A stretch of DNA of 64,000 nucleotides from GCA-2731375 sp964344935 (GCA_964344935.1 CAYFPL010000003.1:248001-312000), one strand, 5' to 3'. Positions 44,014-53,893 are shown, counted from the stretch's first letter. Notes: a model not told the origin generated them from the sequence alone. Translations and numbers: made by a program.

Positions 44014-45494
44014 CCACAGCTTATGAAGAACTTTGCGCGCGTTTCGCGCGGCTGGCCGATCTGAAAGGTGCCGCGGCCGTGCTGCACTGGGATGCGGCCG
44101 CCATGATGCCCGCGGGCGGTGCGGCTGCCAGGGCGGAGCAATTGTCCACCTTGTCACTGGTGATGCACGAGCTGCTCTGCGATGGGGATATGGGCGATCT
44201 GCTGGCGCAAGCGGAGGATAGCGACCTGGGTCCGTGGGAGCGTGCCAACCTGCGGGAGATGCGGCTGAAGCGAGCCCACGCCACGGCTCTGCCAGGCGAT
44301 CTTGTCTCGGCCTTGAGTAAGGCCGGTTCCGAATGCGAGATGGTCTGGCGCACGGCCAGGGAAGCGGACGATTTCGCCAACCTTTGCCCCTATCTGGAAG
44401 AAGTCATCGCGCTGGTTCGTCAGGTCGCCGCGGCCAAGGGTGCGGCCTTCGACTGCCCCGCTTACGATGCGCTGCTGGCGCAATACGAACCAGGGCTGCG
44501 GGCGGTGGATGTGGACCGGCATTTCGATGAATTAGCGGAGTTCCTGCCCGGTCTATTGGAACGAATTCTGGAGCGGCAGCCGGCGCCCGCCGCGGCGCCG
44601 GAACAGGTCAAGGCTAGCGTGCAGGAGGAACTCTCTCGGCGGCTCTTGGATACTTTGGGCTTTAATTTCGAGCATGGCCGTCTCGATGTCTCCCTGCATC
44701 CCTTTACGGGCGGTGTGGCGGACGATGTGCGCCTGACCACCCGTTATGACGAGGCAGACCCCTTGGGCAGCCTGTTTCCGGCCCTGCATGAGGGCGGCCA
44801 CGGCATGTACGAGCGGGGGCGGCCGGTGGAATGGCGGCAGCAACCCGTGGGCCAGGCCATGGGCATGGCAATGCACGAAAGCCAATCCTTGCTGGTGGAA
44901 ATGCAAATCGGCCGGGGCGATGATTTCCTCAACTATCTTGCGCCATTGTTAAGCGAAATCGCCGGCGTCTCGGGGCCGGCCTGGCGACAAGCCGGCCTGG
45001 CCAGCCGGGTGCGTCACGTGGCCCGTTCCCTGATCCGGGTGGAGGCGGACGAGGTCACCTATCCACTGCATATCATCCATCGCTACCGCCTGGAAAAGGC
45101 TCTCCTGGCCGGCGACCTGGCCGCTGCCGACCTGCCCGCTGCCTGGGCCGACGGCATGAAGGAATTGCTTGGCATTGATGTGCCCCATGACCGGGACGGT
45201 TGCATGCAGGATATCCATTGGATGGACGGGGCCTTTGGATACTTTCCCACCTATACCTTGGGCGCCATGGCGGCGGCACAGATCTACCGAGCGGTTTGTG
45301 CGGATTTGCCGGAACTACCGGGTCATATCGGCCGCGGTGACTTTGCACCATTGATGTCCTGGCTGCGCCGGAACATTCATGAACAGGGCCGCCTGCACGC
45401 GAGCGCGGACGAACTCCTGCTGGCCGCAACGGGATCGCAACTGGACGGGGCTATCTTCAGGGAACACCTTGAAATGCGTTACCTAGCTGGATAG
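44010..45494 (+). CDS. Carboxypeptidase, family M32
   Basis: 494 residues. The zinc motif HEGGH lies in FPALHEGGHGMYERG, with the third ligand Glu in MHESQSLLVEMQ and DDIHWMDGAFGYFPTY near the end. Cytoplasmic Taq-type metallocarboxypeptidase that removes C-terminal residues. Its ATGA overlap with SURF1 suggests coupling, although the functions are unrelated. Confidence 0.93.
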   Translation: MTTAYEELCARFARLADLKGAAAVLHWDAAAMMPAGGAAARAEQLSTLSLVMHELLCDGDMGDLLAQAEDSDLGPWERANLREMRLKRAHATALPGDLVSALSKAGSECEMVWRTAREADDFANLCPYLEEVIALVRQVAAAKGAAFDCPAYDALLAQYEPGLRAVDVDRHFDELAEFLPGLLERILERQPAPAAAPEQVKASVQEELSRRLLDTLGFNFEHGRLDVSLHPFTGGVADDVRLTTRYDEADPLGSLFPALHEGGHGMYERGRPVEWRQQPVGQAMGMAMHESQSLLVEMQIGRGDDFLNYLAPLLSEIAGVSGPAWRQAGLASRVRHVARSLIRVEADEVTYPLHIIHRYRLEKALLAGDLAAADLPAAWADGMKELLGIDVPHDRDGCMQDIHWMDGAFGYFPTYTLGAMAAAQIYRAVCADLPELPGHIGRGDFAPLMSWLRRNIHEQGRLHASADELLLAATGSQLDGAIFREHLEMRYLAG

Positions 45495-45527
45495 GTTGGC
45501 GCCTCGATTTCCTGGGAGACCAACACT

Positions 45528-46913
45528 TTGCGTTATGTTTCGACCCGCGGCCAGGCCCCTGATCTGGCCTTCGGCGATGTCTTGCTGGCCGGTTTGGCGC
45601 GGGACGGTGGGTTATATGTGCCCGATGCCTGGCCGCAGCTTAGCCACGACGATCTTCGTGCCCTGGCCGGCCTGCCCTATGCCGAGGCCGCTGCCCGTAT
45701 CCTTCAACCTTTCATGGATGGCATTGACCCAGGCGAGTTGAAGGCGATGGCGGAAGCGGCCTATGGCGGCTTTGCCGATGATGCCGTGGTGCCGATCCGG
45801 GAGCTGTCGGGCGGCCATTGGCTGATGGAGCTTTTTCATGGCCCGACCCTGGCCTTCAAGGATGTGGCCATGCAGTTGCTGGGCCGTCTGTTCGACCGGG
45901 AACTGGGCCGTCAGGGGCGCCGGGTGACCATCGTCGGCGCCACCTCGGGCGATACCGGTTCGGCCGCTATTGAGGCATGCAAGGACCGGGATGCCATCGA
46001 CATCTTTATTCTCTACCCGCACGGCCGGGTCTCGGAGGTGCAGCGGCGGCAGATGACCACCGTGCTGTCCGATAACGTGCATAACATTGCTATCGACGGC
46101 ACGTTCGACGATTGCCAGGCCCTGGTGAAGGGCGCCTTCAACGACCTTGCCTTTCGCGACGAAATTTCCATGTCGGCGGTGAATTCCATTAACTGGGCCC
46201 GGGTGGTGGCGCAGGTGGTCTATTACATCACCACTGCTGTCGCTGCCGGCGCGCCGGACCGCAAGGTCAGCTTTGCCGTGCCCACGGGAAATTTCGGCTG
46301 TGTCTTCGCCGGCTATGCGGCGGCCCAAATGGGTCTGCCCATAGACCGGCTGGTGGTCGCCACTAATCGCAACGACATCCTGCATCGTTTTTTCCAGACC
46401 GGCGCCTACCGCAAGGATCAAGTCGTGGCGACGCAAAGCCCCTCGATGGATATCCAGGTGGCCAGCAATTTCGAACGGTTGCTGTTCGATTTGGCTGGCC
46501 GGGATGGCGCGGTCGTTCGGCGGCAGATGGATGAATTGGCGGAACAGGGGGGCTTTGAAGTATCCGCGCAGGCCTTGGCTCAGGCCCACGAGATCTTCCA
46601 ATCATACCGCGTTGATGAAGCAACGACGACGGCGACCATCGGCGATGTTTATCGAGAACGTGGTATTATTATTGATCCGCATACGGCCGTGGGGCTGAGG
46701 GCGGCCCGTGAATTGATGCCTGAAGGACCTGTGATCACTCTGGCGACCGCCCATCCGGCGAAGTTTCCGGACGCGGTGGAAAAGGCCTGTGGTGTCCGCC
46801 CGCCATTGCCGCATCATATGGCCGATCTATATGATCGCGAGGAACGCGTGGCCCGGCTGCCTAACGATCTGGCCGTCTTACAGGACCACATCAGGGGATT
46901 GCGGCGGTCTTAG
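45528..46913 (+). CDS. thrC: Threonine synthase
   Basis: 461 residues from a TTG start; sequence RYVSTRGQAPDLAFGDV and GGLYVPDAWP is the family start. PLP Lys is in LAFKDVAMQLLG, and the loop GATSGDTGSAAIE binds phosphate. Converts homoserine phosphate to threonine. thrC preceding an M16 peptidase and rimJ-like GNAT is a conserved alphaproteobacterial cluster. Confidence 0.96.
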   Translation: MRYVSTRGQAPDLAFGDVLLAGLARDGGLYVPDAWPQLSHDDLRALAGLPYAEAAARILQPFMDGIDPGELKAMAEAAYGGFADDAVVPIRELSGGHWLMELFHGPTLAFKDVAMQLLGRLFDRELGRQGRRVTIVGATSGDTGSAAIEACKDRDAIDIFILYPHGRVSEVQRRQMTTVLSDNVHNIAIDGTFDDCQALVKGAFNDLAFRDEISMSAVNSINWARVVAQVVYYITTAVAAGAPDRKVSFAVPTGNFGCVFAGYAAAQMGLPIDRLVVATNRNDILHRFFQTGAYRKDQVVATQSPSMDIQVASNFERLLFDLAGRDGAVVRRQMDELAEQGGFEVSAQALAQAHEIFQSYRVDEATTTATIGDVYRERGIIIDPHTAVGLRAARELMPEGPVITLATAHPAKFPDAVEKACGVRPPLPHHMADLYDREERVARLPNDLAVLQDHIRGLRRS

Positions 46914-46952
46914 GGCATATTGACGATCTTGCAATTGGGGATGTAACCGAAC

Positions 46953-48230
46953 GTGACAGTGCAGATGACCACCCTGGGCAACGGCCTGCGGGTGATTTCC
47001 GATAGCCGGGACGGCGTGGAGACCACCTCCGTTGGTGTCTGGGTCGATGCCGGCGCCCGCTACGAGACCGAGGCCAACAACGGCGTCGCTCATATGCTGG
47101 AGCATATGGCGTTCAAGGGCACCGATCGCCGCAGCGCCCAAGATATCGCGGTAGAGATCGAAAGCGTCGGCGGTCATCTGAACGCCTATACCTCCCGTGA
47201 ACATACGGCCTACTTCGTCCGCGTTCTGAAGGAGGATCTACCTCTGAGCGTAGATATCCTGGCCGATATCCTGCAGCGTTCCACCTTCGAGGAAGAGGAA
47301 TTGGCCCGCGAACGGGCTGTGGTGATCCAGGAAATCGGTCAATCGGAAGATACCCCCGACGACATCATCTTTGATCGCTTGCAAGAGGCTGCCTATCCCG
47401 ACCAGCCCTTGGGCCGTTCCATCCTGGGGCCCGCCGAAGGTGTCGCCAACATGGACCGTCAGGTGCTGTTCGACTTCATGGCCGAACACTATACCGCAAA
47501 CCGCCTGTTGCTTTGCGCCGCCGGCGCCGTCGACCATGATGCCTTGGTCAAGCTGGCAGAAGGGCATTTCGGTTCCTTGCGCCGGGGCGACGAAAACCCG
47601 TTCGAGCCCGGGGTCTTTCATGGTGGCGAGCGCCGGGATCAAAGAGATCTGGAGCAGGTGCATTTTGCCTTAGCCCTGCCGGCCCTGGCCTATGACGACG
47701 ATGATTTCTACCCGCTACAAGTGATGTCGACGGTTCTGGGAGGCGGCATGTCCTCTCGACTGTTCCAGGAAGTTCGGGAGAAACGCGGCCTCTGCTATTC
47801 GATCTTTTGCTTTGCCTCTTCGTACAAGGAATGCGGCGCCTTTACGGTTTATGCCGGCACAGGTGCGGATCAAGTCGGCGAGCTGGTGCCGGTGATCTGT
47901 AACGAGATGTTGCGTCTGGGCGACGACGCGGCGGCGGAGGAAGTCGATCGGGCCCGGGCCCAGTTAAAAGCGGGAACGCTGATGTCGCTGGAAAGTTCCG
48001 CCTCCCGGGCCGAGCAACTGGCCCGGCAGACACTTGTTTTTGGCCGGCAGATCCCGGTCAAGGAACTGATCGAACGGATTGATGCGGTGGATGTAGCCGC
48101 CGTGCGCCGGGTGGCCGAGCGCATCGCCAAAGGCGGCAATGGCCGGCCCAATTTGGCCGTCGCCGCAATGGGACCCATCGCGGGTCTTGCCAGCAGGGAG
48201 GAAATTGCGGCAAGGTTCGCCCAAGGTTGA
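46953..48230 (+). CDS. M16 family metallopeptidase (mitochondrial-processing-peptidase type)
   Basis: 425 residues; GTG start, ATG at 46965 possible. HxxEH is HMLEHMAFKGT with the third ligand Glu in VVIQEIGQSEDTP. The second half is an inactive paralogous domain. These single-chain enzymes may digest peptides in the cytoplasm or periplasm; no signal peptide is visible. The protein resembles the ancestral beta-MPP. Confidence 0.92.
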   Translation: MTVQMTTLGNGLRVISDSRDGVETTSVGVWVDAGARYETEANNGVAHMLEHMAFKGTDRRSAQDIAVEIESVGGHLNAYTSREHTAYFVRVLKEDLPLSVDILADILQRSTFEEEELARERAVVIQEIGQSEDTPDDIIFDRLQEAAYPDQPLGRSILGPAEGVANMDRQVLFDFMAEHYTANRLLLCAAGAVDHDALVKLAEGHFGSLRRGDENPFEPGVFHGGERRDQRDLEQVHFALALPALAYDDDDFYPLQVMSTVLGGGMSSRLFQEVREKRGLCYSIFCFASSYKECGAFTVYAGTGADQVGELVPVICNEMLRLGDDAAAEEVDRARAQLKAGTLMSLESSASRAEQLARQTLVFGRQIPVKELIERIDAVDVAAVRRVAERIAKGGNGRPNLAVAAMGPIAGLASREEIAARFAQG

Positions 48231-48257
48231 GGTATTTGGCTCTGATGGAATTGGGGC

Positions 48258-48854
48258 GTGTCTGCATTTTTGCGTAATCCGCCGTGGACCGGTAGTCCGC
48301 CGACCCTAAAGGGACGGCGTGTCTATCTGCGGGCGCCGCAACTTTCGGACTGGGCCGAATGGGCCAGGCTGCGGGCCGCCTCACGGGAATTCCTGACGCC
48401 GTGGGAGCCGACCTGGTTGGAAGACGAACTGACCAAGAACGCCTACCGCCGCCGCCTGCGGCGCTATGCCCGTGATGCCCGCGACGGTGTGGGCTATGCG
48501 TTTTTCATCTTCACGCGTAACGACGACCGCCTGGTGGGCGGGATTACCCTGTCCAACATTCGCCGCGGTGTCACGCAATCATGTTCCATGGGCTATTGGA
48601 TGGGCCAGCAGTTCGCGGGCAAGGGCTTGATGCAGGACGGGGTCACCGCCTCGCTGCCTTTCGTCTTCGATGAATTGGGCCTGCACAGGCTCGAAGCCGC
48701 CTGCCTGCCCCACAATCAGGCCTCGACCACGGTATTGCTGAAGACCGGTTTCCAGAAAGAGGGCTATGCCCGGAAATACCTGCGCATCAACGGCAAATGG
48801 AGCGATCATGTCCTCTTTGCCATGTTGCAGTCGGACCGCCGGGACGAAAACTAA
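48258..48854 (+). CDS. GNAT acetyltransferase, RimJ-like
   Basis: 198 residues from a GTG start. GRRVYLRAPQLSDWAEWARLR, GITLSNIRRG, GYWMGQQFAGKG and LEAACLPHNQAS fit the RimJ/RimL Nalpha-acetyltransferase group, with the acetyl-CoA loop QFAGKGLM. Likely modifies the N-terminus of a ribosomal protein such as S5; the target cannot be read. Confidence 0.88.
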   Translation: MSAFLRNPPWTGSPPTLKGRRVYLRAPQLSDWAEWARLRAASREFLTPWEPTWLEDELTKNAYRRRLRRYARDARDGVGYAFFIFTRNDDRLVGGITLSNIRRGVTQSCSMGYWMGQQFAGKGLMQDGVTASLPFVFDELGLHRLEAACLPHNQASTTVLLKTGFQKEGYARKYLRINGKWSDHVLFAMLQSDRRDEN

Positions 48855-48862
48855 CCGAAACG

Positions 48863-49186
48863 ATGCCGTTTGCTGCCCGCAGTGACGGCATTTCAATTTC
48901 CATACGTCTCCGCCCCGGTGCTTCCGCCAACCGTATCGACGGCATCGGGGAGCTGGCCGACGGCGGCCGGCAACTTTGCGTGCGGGTCACGGCGGCGGCG
49001 GAAAAAGGCCGGGCCAACGCGGCCATGATCAAACTCCTGGCCAAGGCCTGGAGGCTTCCCCGGGGGCGGTTGTCGGTAACCGCCGGTGCCAAGGATCGTA
49101 ATAAGACGATACTTCTGCGAGACGGGGACGATGACGATTTGGCGTTGCTGCGGGCTTGGGCGGAGGCACAGCCCGGCGGCCGTTGA
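48863..49186 (+). CDS. DUF167 family protein
   Basis: 107 residues from the ATG at 48863. The VRVTAAAEKGRANAAMIKLLAKAW and GAKDRNKTILL segments are the DUF167 (YggU) signature. Often found in proteobacterial operons with GNAT or pyrroline-reductase genes; no known role. Confidence 0.88.
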   Translation: MPFAARSDGISISIRLRPGASANRIDGIGELADGGRQLCVRVTAAAEKGRANAAMIKLLAKAWRLPRGRLSVTAGAKDRNKTILLRDGDDDDLALLRAWAEAQPGGR

Positions 49187-49194
49187 GGAAAAAT

Positions 49195-50931
49195 TCAGTC
49201 GGCCTGGAGTTGCGGCACCGCCGCAAGGCCTTTGACTTCCCATGGACGCTCCAGGGTAGGCGCGCCGAAATGATAGCCCTGCAGATATTTCACGCCGCGA
49301 TCGCGCAAGGCCTGGGCCTCTTCGGCGGATTCCACGCACTCACCGACCACATCGGCATTGAAGCCTTCCGCAAGATCCAGCAGGGTTTGCACGAACAACT
49401 GGTTTTCCTTGTTGTTGTGCAAATCCTGGACGAACTGCCCGTCGATCTTGACGATGTCCACCGAGAGGGCCTTCAGATGGCGGTAGGAGGTGTATCCGGC
49501 GCCGAAATCATCGAGGGCGATCCGGCAACCCAAATCCCGCAATTTGTTGGCAAAGCGGGCTGTTTCCTCGTAATCCATCATGGCCACGGTCTCCGTGATC
49601 TCGAAGATCAAGCGGTCCGCGACGCCGGAATGGATGTGCACCAGGGAAAGCAGACGATCCAACGACGAAGGATCGGTCGCTGTCATGCCCGAAACGTTGA
49701 CCGCTAGGTTGACGTCCGGAACTTGCTCCAACTCCAACAGCGCCATTTCCAGGGTGTGGATGTCGAGGCGGCGGATTAGGCCCAGCTTTTCCACTACTGG
49801 AATGAACAGGCCCGCAGGGATCAATTCGCCCTGTTCGTTCAGCATGCGTAGCAGGCATTCGTACAACTGGGTTTCGCCAGTGGCGCTGTTGACGATGGGC
49901 TGCACGGCGAATGTCAGCCGGCCGTCCTTTAGGGCGCGCAGCACGGCATCGCCGGTGGCGAGTGATTTGCGCCGGCTGGCGTCCCGGTTCGCCGATCGTT
50001 GATGCAGAACAAACCGGTCGCGCCCGCGCTGTTTGGCCTTGGACAAGGCTTCTTCCGTCCGGCCCACGACCTCGCGGCTGCTGGTGGCATCCTTGGGCAT
50101 CAGTGTGCCGCCAAGCGATACAGAGACGGCCAGCGGTCCGGCCTCGGTATTGATCTCTTTGCCGCGCACCGCGGTCAGAATCTGATCCGCAACCTTGCGC
50201 AGGTCGACGTCCGTGGCGCCGGGCATGACCACGCCGAATTGGTTGCCTCCAGCGCGGCCAATCAGATCGCCGACCCGGGCGCACGCCTCCAGCCGCTTGC
50301 CGACTTCGATGATGACCGTATCCGCGATGTCAAAACCATAGGCATCATTCAGCATCCCCAGACGGTCAATATTGACCAACAGAAAAGCCGACGTCGTGCC
50401 GTCTTCAGCACAGGCTTTCAACGTCTCGTCCAAGGTCTCCTGCAGGCGGGCGCGGTTCAGGTGCCCCGTCAGCGTGTCGAAGTAGGCCATGCGTTCCAGT
50501 TCGGCTTCCCGCCGTTTCCAGTCGGTGATGACCCGCATCATTCCGTGGAAACGTAGCGCGTTGCCCGCTTCGTCCAGGTCAACGGCACCGCGTTCCTCGA
50601 CCCATTCGAAGCCGCCGTCCGAGCGGCGGAGCTTGAATTCGCAGGCATAGGTTTCGCCTTCCTCGATCAGCGCCGAAAGAGCTATGGCTCTGATGGGAAG
50701 ATCGTCGGGTGCGATGCGCCCCTGCATATCGGCGGCCAGATGAGGCAAATCCACCTCGGCCAGGCCCAAAGCCCCGCTCGCGCCCGGCGACCAATGCAAC
50801 TGGTCGGAGCCAATCTCCCAGCAATAGGCGGCGGTGCCCGATGCGCCCATTGTGCGGATCAGCTGTTCGTTGTTCCAATTGCCGCCGTCGTCAGTCATTT
50901 GTTCGGGCGAAATCTGTCCCATATGCATCAC
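49195..50931 (-). CDS. PAS-GGDEF-EAL protein, probable c-di-GMP phosphodiesterase
   Basis: 578 residues. A PAS-like region at about 25-130 precedes GGDEF at about 150-315, where the site reads GGNQF instead of GGDEF, so cyclase activity is probably lost. The EAL domain (about 330-570) keeps ECLLR, the NVSG Asn, FEITET, LDDFGAGYTS, IVKIDGQF, GECVES and QGYHFG, which cover the known metal and substrate residues. Expect c-di-GMP hydrolysis controlled by the PAS domain. It is the only c-di-GMP gene here. Confidence 0.9.
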   Translation of the reverse strand: MMHMGQISPEQMTDDGGNWNNEQLIRTMGASGTAAYCWEIGSDQLHWSPGASGALGLAEVDLPHLAADMQGRIAPDDLPIRAIALSALIEEGETYACEFKLRRSDGGFEWVEERGAVDLDEAGNALRFHGMMRVITDWKRREAELERMAYFDTLTGHLNRARLQETLDETLKACAEDGTTSAFLLVNIDRLGMLNDAYGFDIADTVIIEVGKRLEACARVGDLIGRAGGNQFGVVMPGATDVDLRKVADQILTAVRGKEINTEAGPLAVSVSLGGTLMPKDATSSREVVGRTEEALSKAKQRGRDRFVLHQRSANRDASRRKSLATGDAVLRALKDGRLTFAVQPIVNSATGETQLYECLLRMLNEQGELIPAGLFIPVVEKLGLIRRLDIHTLEMALLELEQVPDVNLAVNVSGMTATDPSSLDRLLSLVHIHSGVADRLIFEITETVAMMDYEETARFANKLRDLGCRIALDDFGAGYTSYRHLKALSVDIVKIDGQFVQDLHNNKENQLFVQTLLDLAEGFNADVVGECVESAEEAQALRDRGVKYLQGYHFGAPTLERPWEVKGLAAVPQLQAD

Positions 50932-50988
50932 GAATTAATAAACGGGCCTGTGGCCTCGTCGGTTGTCACCTAACCTATCCGAGCAAGA

Positions 50989-51004
50989 GTTAAGAAAACC
51001 CAAA
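50989..51004 (-). promoter_or_regulatory. CtrA-like half-site
   Basis: Reading the minus strand: TTTG-N7-TTAAC, matching TTAA-N7-TTAAC at 7 of 9 positions, 58 bases before the start of the c-di-GMP gene. CpdR in the window shows that the CtrA circuit exists. Weak. Confidence 0.25.
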
Positions 51005-51069
51005 CATTCAAGGTGTGATTGGTGAAATTGTTAAGGATACTTTTGGCTGCAAACAGGGCTATTTCGATG

Positions 51070-51984
51070 CTAATCCGGCAGCGGCGACTGCTGGCGAAAG
51101 CAAGCGGCGATGTCGCGACCAGTGGCGAACCAGACGCCATCCAGGCCGCTTAGGCGGCCCAAGATATCGTCCAGATATCTAATGCGATGCGGCTGGCCGA
51201 TAACCCAGGGGTGGAGGCCAAGGCTCATCATGCGGCCGCTTTCGGCACTATCGGAATGCAATCGGTCGGCGGCTTCTCCTACCATTTGCCCATAACGCGG
51301 GGCGGTAAGCTGGCGCAGAGCCATCAGGGTGACGTCATCCCACTCCACGTGATAGGGCAGCGAGACCATGGGTGGTGACAGGGTCAGCCAGTAGGGCTGG
51401 TCGTCATTCGGCCAATCGCCCAGATAGTCTGCCCCTGCGGCAGCCACGAGTTGCGGCGTACGCGGGCTCTCGCCGAAATCCTGGCTGATCCAACCGACCG
51501 TCTTTTCGCCGCTGCTCCGCCGTATCTGTTCCATGACATTGGCGATATGATCGATTTCCTCCCGCTCGCCCATGCGCGAGGAGATCATGCGAGTGGCGTA
51601 ATCGCCATGGGCGGCGATCTCATATCCTCGCTCCAAACAGGCCTCGATCAATTGCGGGCGTGCCCTGCAAAGGGCCCCGTTGGCCGCCACCGTCACTGGT
51701 AGGCCATGGCGGTCCAGTATGTCCAAGATCCGGTAGATGCCTACCCGGTTGCCGTATTCCCGGGTCGAGTATGTACGGTAGTCGGGAAAGAAATTACCGA
51801 ACTCGCCGCGAAAACGGGCATCGCGCAGGGCGGCGGCAGGCGGCTGCAATTCCCATTGTTCCAGGTGCAAAACGACCCAGACCGCGAGGCGGTTGCCGTC
51901 GGGCCATGACAGAGTTGGCCGATCATTGATGGCGGAAAAGGGATAAAGCTCATGATCCATGCCCGGGCGCCGTCCCTCAGTCAT
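51070..51984 (-). CDS. Polysaccharide-deacetylase-fold protein (PuuE-like) 1
   Basis: 304 residues. The second NodB motif region is EIAAHGDYATRMISS, and VGWISQDFGESPRTPQLVAAAG matches PuuE/allantoinase-like CE4 proteins; the usual NodB TFDDG is not present, replaced by LHLEQWE. So amidase or other hydrolase action on a small molecule is more likely than on a polysaccharide. Its start overlaps the end of the next gene upstream by 8 bases, so the two form an operon. Confidence 0.75.
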   Translation of the reverse strand: MTEGRRPGMDHELYPFSAINDRPTLSWPDGNRLAVWVVLHLEQWELQPPAAALRDARFRGEFGNFFPDYRTYSTREYGNRVGIYRILDILDRHGLPVTVAANGALCRARPQLIEACLERGYEIAAHGDYATRMISSRMGEREEIDHIANVMEQIRRSSGEKTVGWISQDFGESPRTPQLVAAAGADYLGDWPNDDQPYWLTLSPPMVSLPYHVEWDDVTLMALRQLTAPRYGQMVGEAADRLHSDSAESGRMMSLGLHPWVIGQPHRIRYLDDILGRLSGLDGVWFATGRDIAACFRQQSPLPD

Positions 51985-52882
51985 CGCCGGAGCCCTCCAA
52001 CTGGGCGGTCATGCGCTCCCACATCGTCTCATAGTACCAATCCGCGATCTCCTCGCCGGTGGCCTGCCAGACACCGCTATGGCCCAGGACATAGTCCAAT
52101 GCACGCTCCAGATAGGCGATGCGGTGGGGCTGGCCCATCATGTAAGGATGTAGGGCGATGCACATGACCCGCGGCTGCGTTTTCCCTTCGGCGTAGACGC
52201 AATCGAAGTAGTCCCGGATCATAACCTCGAAGTCGTCCGCCTCCTGGGCCCGGTTGTGCAGCACCGCATCGTTCAGTTCCATGGTGTAGGGCACGGTCAA
52301 AAGCCGGCCCCGTCGCACCTTCATGGGCCCCGGTTGATCGTCATGCACCCAGTCGGTGTAGTATTTTATGCCGGCCTCGGCCACCAGGTCGGGCGTGTTC
52401 AGGGTGTGTGAAGCGGCCGGCGAGAACCAACCGGCCAACTGCCGCCCCGTCAGGCGGCGATAGGTGTCCACGCATTCCTCGATGATCGCCCGTTCCGATG
52501 CCTCGTCCAGGCCCCATAGGTATTGGGTGTTATAGAGGCCGTGGCAGAGCACGTCCCAGTTCCGCCCTTCGCAGGCTTCCATGATTGCCGGGTAATGCTC
52601 ATAGACGCTCAGGCTCAGCGATGTCGTACAACGGATGTTGAAGTGGTCCATCACGTCGAACATGCGCCACAGGCCGACCCGGTTGCCATAGTCCTTGATG
52701 CCATAGCCCAGGATGTCGGGGTGGGGCATGCGCGGCCAGGGGTCGCGGATGCGTACCGGGTTGGGCAGGTATTCGTAGTGCTCGATGTTGGGACAGACCC
52801 ATAGGGCCACGCGGGCGCCGTCGGGCAGTTCGAACTTGGGCCGCTGGGTGATGGCTGAATAAGTCAGTCGCTGCTGGCTCAT
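51977..52882 (-). CDS. Polysaccharide-deacetylase-fold protein (PuuE-like) 2
   Basis: 301 residues from the ATG at 52882; an ATG at 52930 is also possible. It is a clear paralogue of the neighbour: CHGLYNTQYLWG, GWFSPAASHTLNTPDLVAEAG and HPYMMGQPHRIAYLERAL align with the same segments. PNIEHYEYLP again replaces the Asp motif. Both are likely subunits or successive enzymes in one pathway. Divergent from the SMP-30 gene by 88 bases. Confidence 0.75.
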   Translation of the reverse strand: MSQQRLTYSAITQRPKFELPDGARVALWVCPNIEHYEYLPNPVRIRDPWPRMPHPDILGYGIKDYGNRVGLWRMFDVMDHFNIRCTTSLSLSVYEHYPAIMEACEGRNWDVLCHGLYNTQYLWGLDEASERAIIEECVDTYRRLTGRQLAGWFSPAASHTLNTPDLVAEAGIKYYTDWVHDDQPGPMKVRRGRLLTVPYTMELNDAVLHNRAQEADDFEVMIRDYFDCVYAEGKTQPRVMCIALHPYMMGQPHRIAYLERALDYVLGHSGVWQATGEEIADWYYETMWERMTAQLEGSGDD

Positions 52883-52970
52883 GACGAAATATTGCCACAG
52901 GCTTGAGCCCGGCCCAAGCTCGACGCACAATATCCCTCCATGCTTTCAACCTAAGCCTCAGGAGCCGTCC

Positions 52971-53891
52971 ATGTATCCCCAGCCGACCGAGATAGAAGCA
53001 ACCGTCTTTGCTCAGGTGCCGGACGAGTTGCAGCTGCTGGATAGGGATTCCCATATGTCGCGGGATATCTTCCGCGGCCGTCCACTCGGGTCGTTCCTGG
53101 AGGGCCCCTCATTCGACCGCGAGGGCAACTTGTACGTGGTGGACATCGCTCATGGCCGCATTTTCAGGATTTCAGAGAGCGGCGATTTCACCGTGGTGGC
53201 CGACTATGACGGCAGCCCAAACGGTCTGAAGATCCACAAAGACGGGCGCATCTTCGTGGCCGACCGCCGCAATGGCATCGTCGAGGTGGATCCGGTCAAT
53301 GGCAAGGTTTCGAACTATATCGGACGGGACGATCTGCCGGGCTATAAGGGCGTCAACGATCTCTTCTTCGGCGCCAACGGCGATCTCTATTTCACCGATC
53401 AGGGCGATAGCGGCCTGCACGACCCCACCGGCCGGGTTTTCCGCCAGGATGCGAACGGTGCTTTGCATTGCCTGATCGACAACGTGCCCAGCCCCAACGG
53501 CCTGGTCATGGATCCGGAGGAAACCCTGCTCTATATCGCCGTGACCCGGGCTAATGCGGTCTGGCGCATGCCCTTCCGCAAGGACGGCAGCGTCAACCGG
53601 GTCGGCCTGTTCGCCCAGCTTGTGGGCGGCATGGGACCCGACGGCATGGCCATAGATGTGGAAGGCAACCTTTCCATCGCCCATGCCGGCTTCGGTGCGG
53701 TCTGGCTGTTTTCCGACCTGGGCGTGCCGATCTACAAAATTCCCGATCCCGACGGCAGCCTTCTAACCACCAACCTGGCCTATGGCGGGCCTGACAACCG
53801 TTCCCTGTTCATCACCTCGTCCTTCAGCGGCAAGATCCTGCGCGCCGAACTGCCCGCCCCCGGCCAGACCATGTACGCCCATATGGATTGA
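52971..53891 (+). CDS. SMP-30/gluconolactonase family protein
   Basis: 306 residues, ATG at 52971 with AGGAG upstream. Six-bladed propeller repeats with metal ligands in FLEGPSFDREGNLYVVD, SPNGLKIHKDGR, VPSPNGLVMDPEE and GGMGPDGMAIDVEGN match lactonases of the SMP-30 group. These hydrolyse sugar or other lactones with a divalent metal. It is convergent with the CoA-transferase gene, 2 bases apart. Confidence 0.85.
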   Translation: MYPQPTEIEATVFAQVPDELQLLDRDSHMSRDIFRGRPLGSFLEGPSFDREGNLYVVDIAHGRIFRISESGDFTVVADYDGSPNGLKIHKDGRIFVADRRNGIVEVDPVNGKVSNYIGRDDLPGYKGVNDLFFGANGDLYFTDQGDSGLHDPTGRVFRQDANGALHCLIDNVPSPNGLVMDPEETLLYIAVTRANAVWRMPFRKDGSVNRVGLFAQLVGGMGPDGMAIDVEGNLSIAHAGFGAVWLFSDLGVPIYKIPDPDGSLLTTNLAYGGPDNRSLFITSSFSGKILRAELPAPGQTMYAHMD

Positions 53892-53893
53892 AA

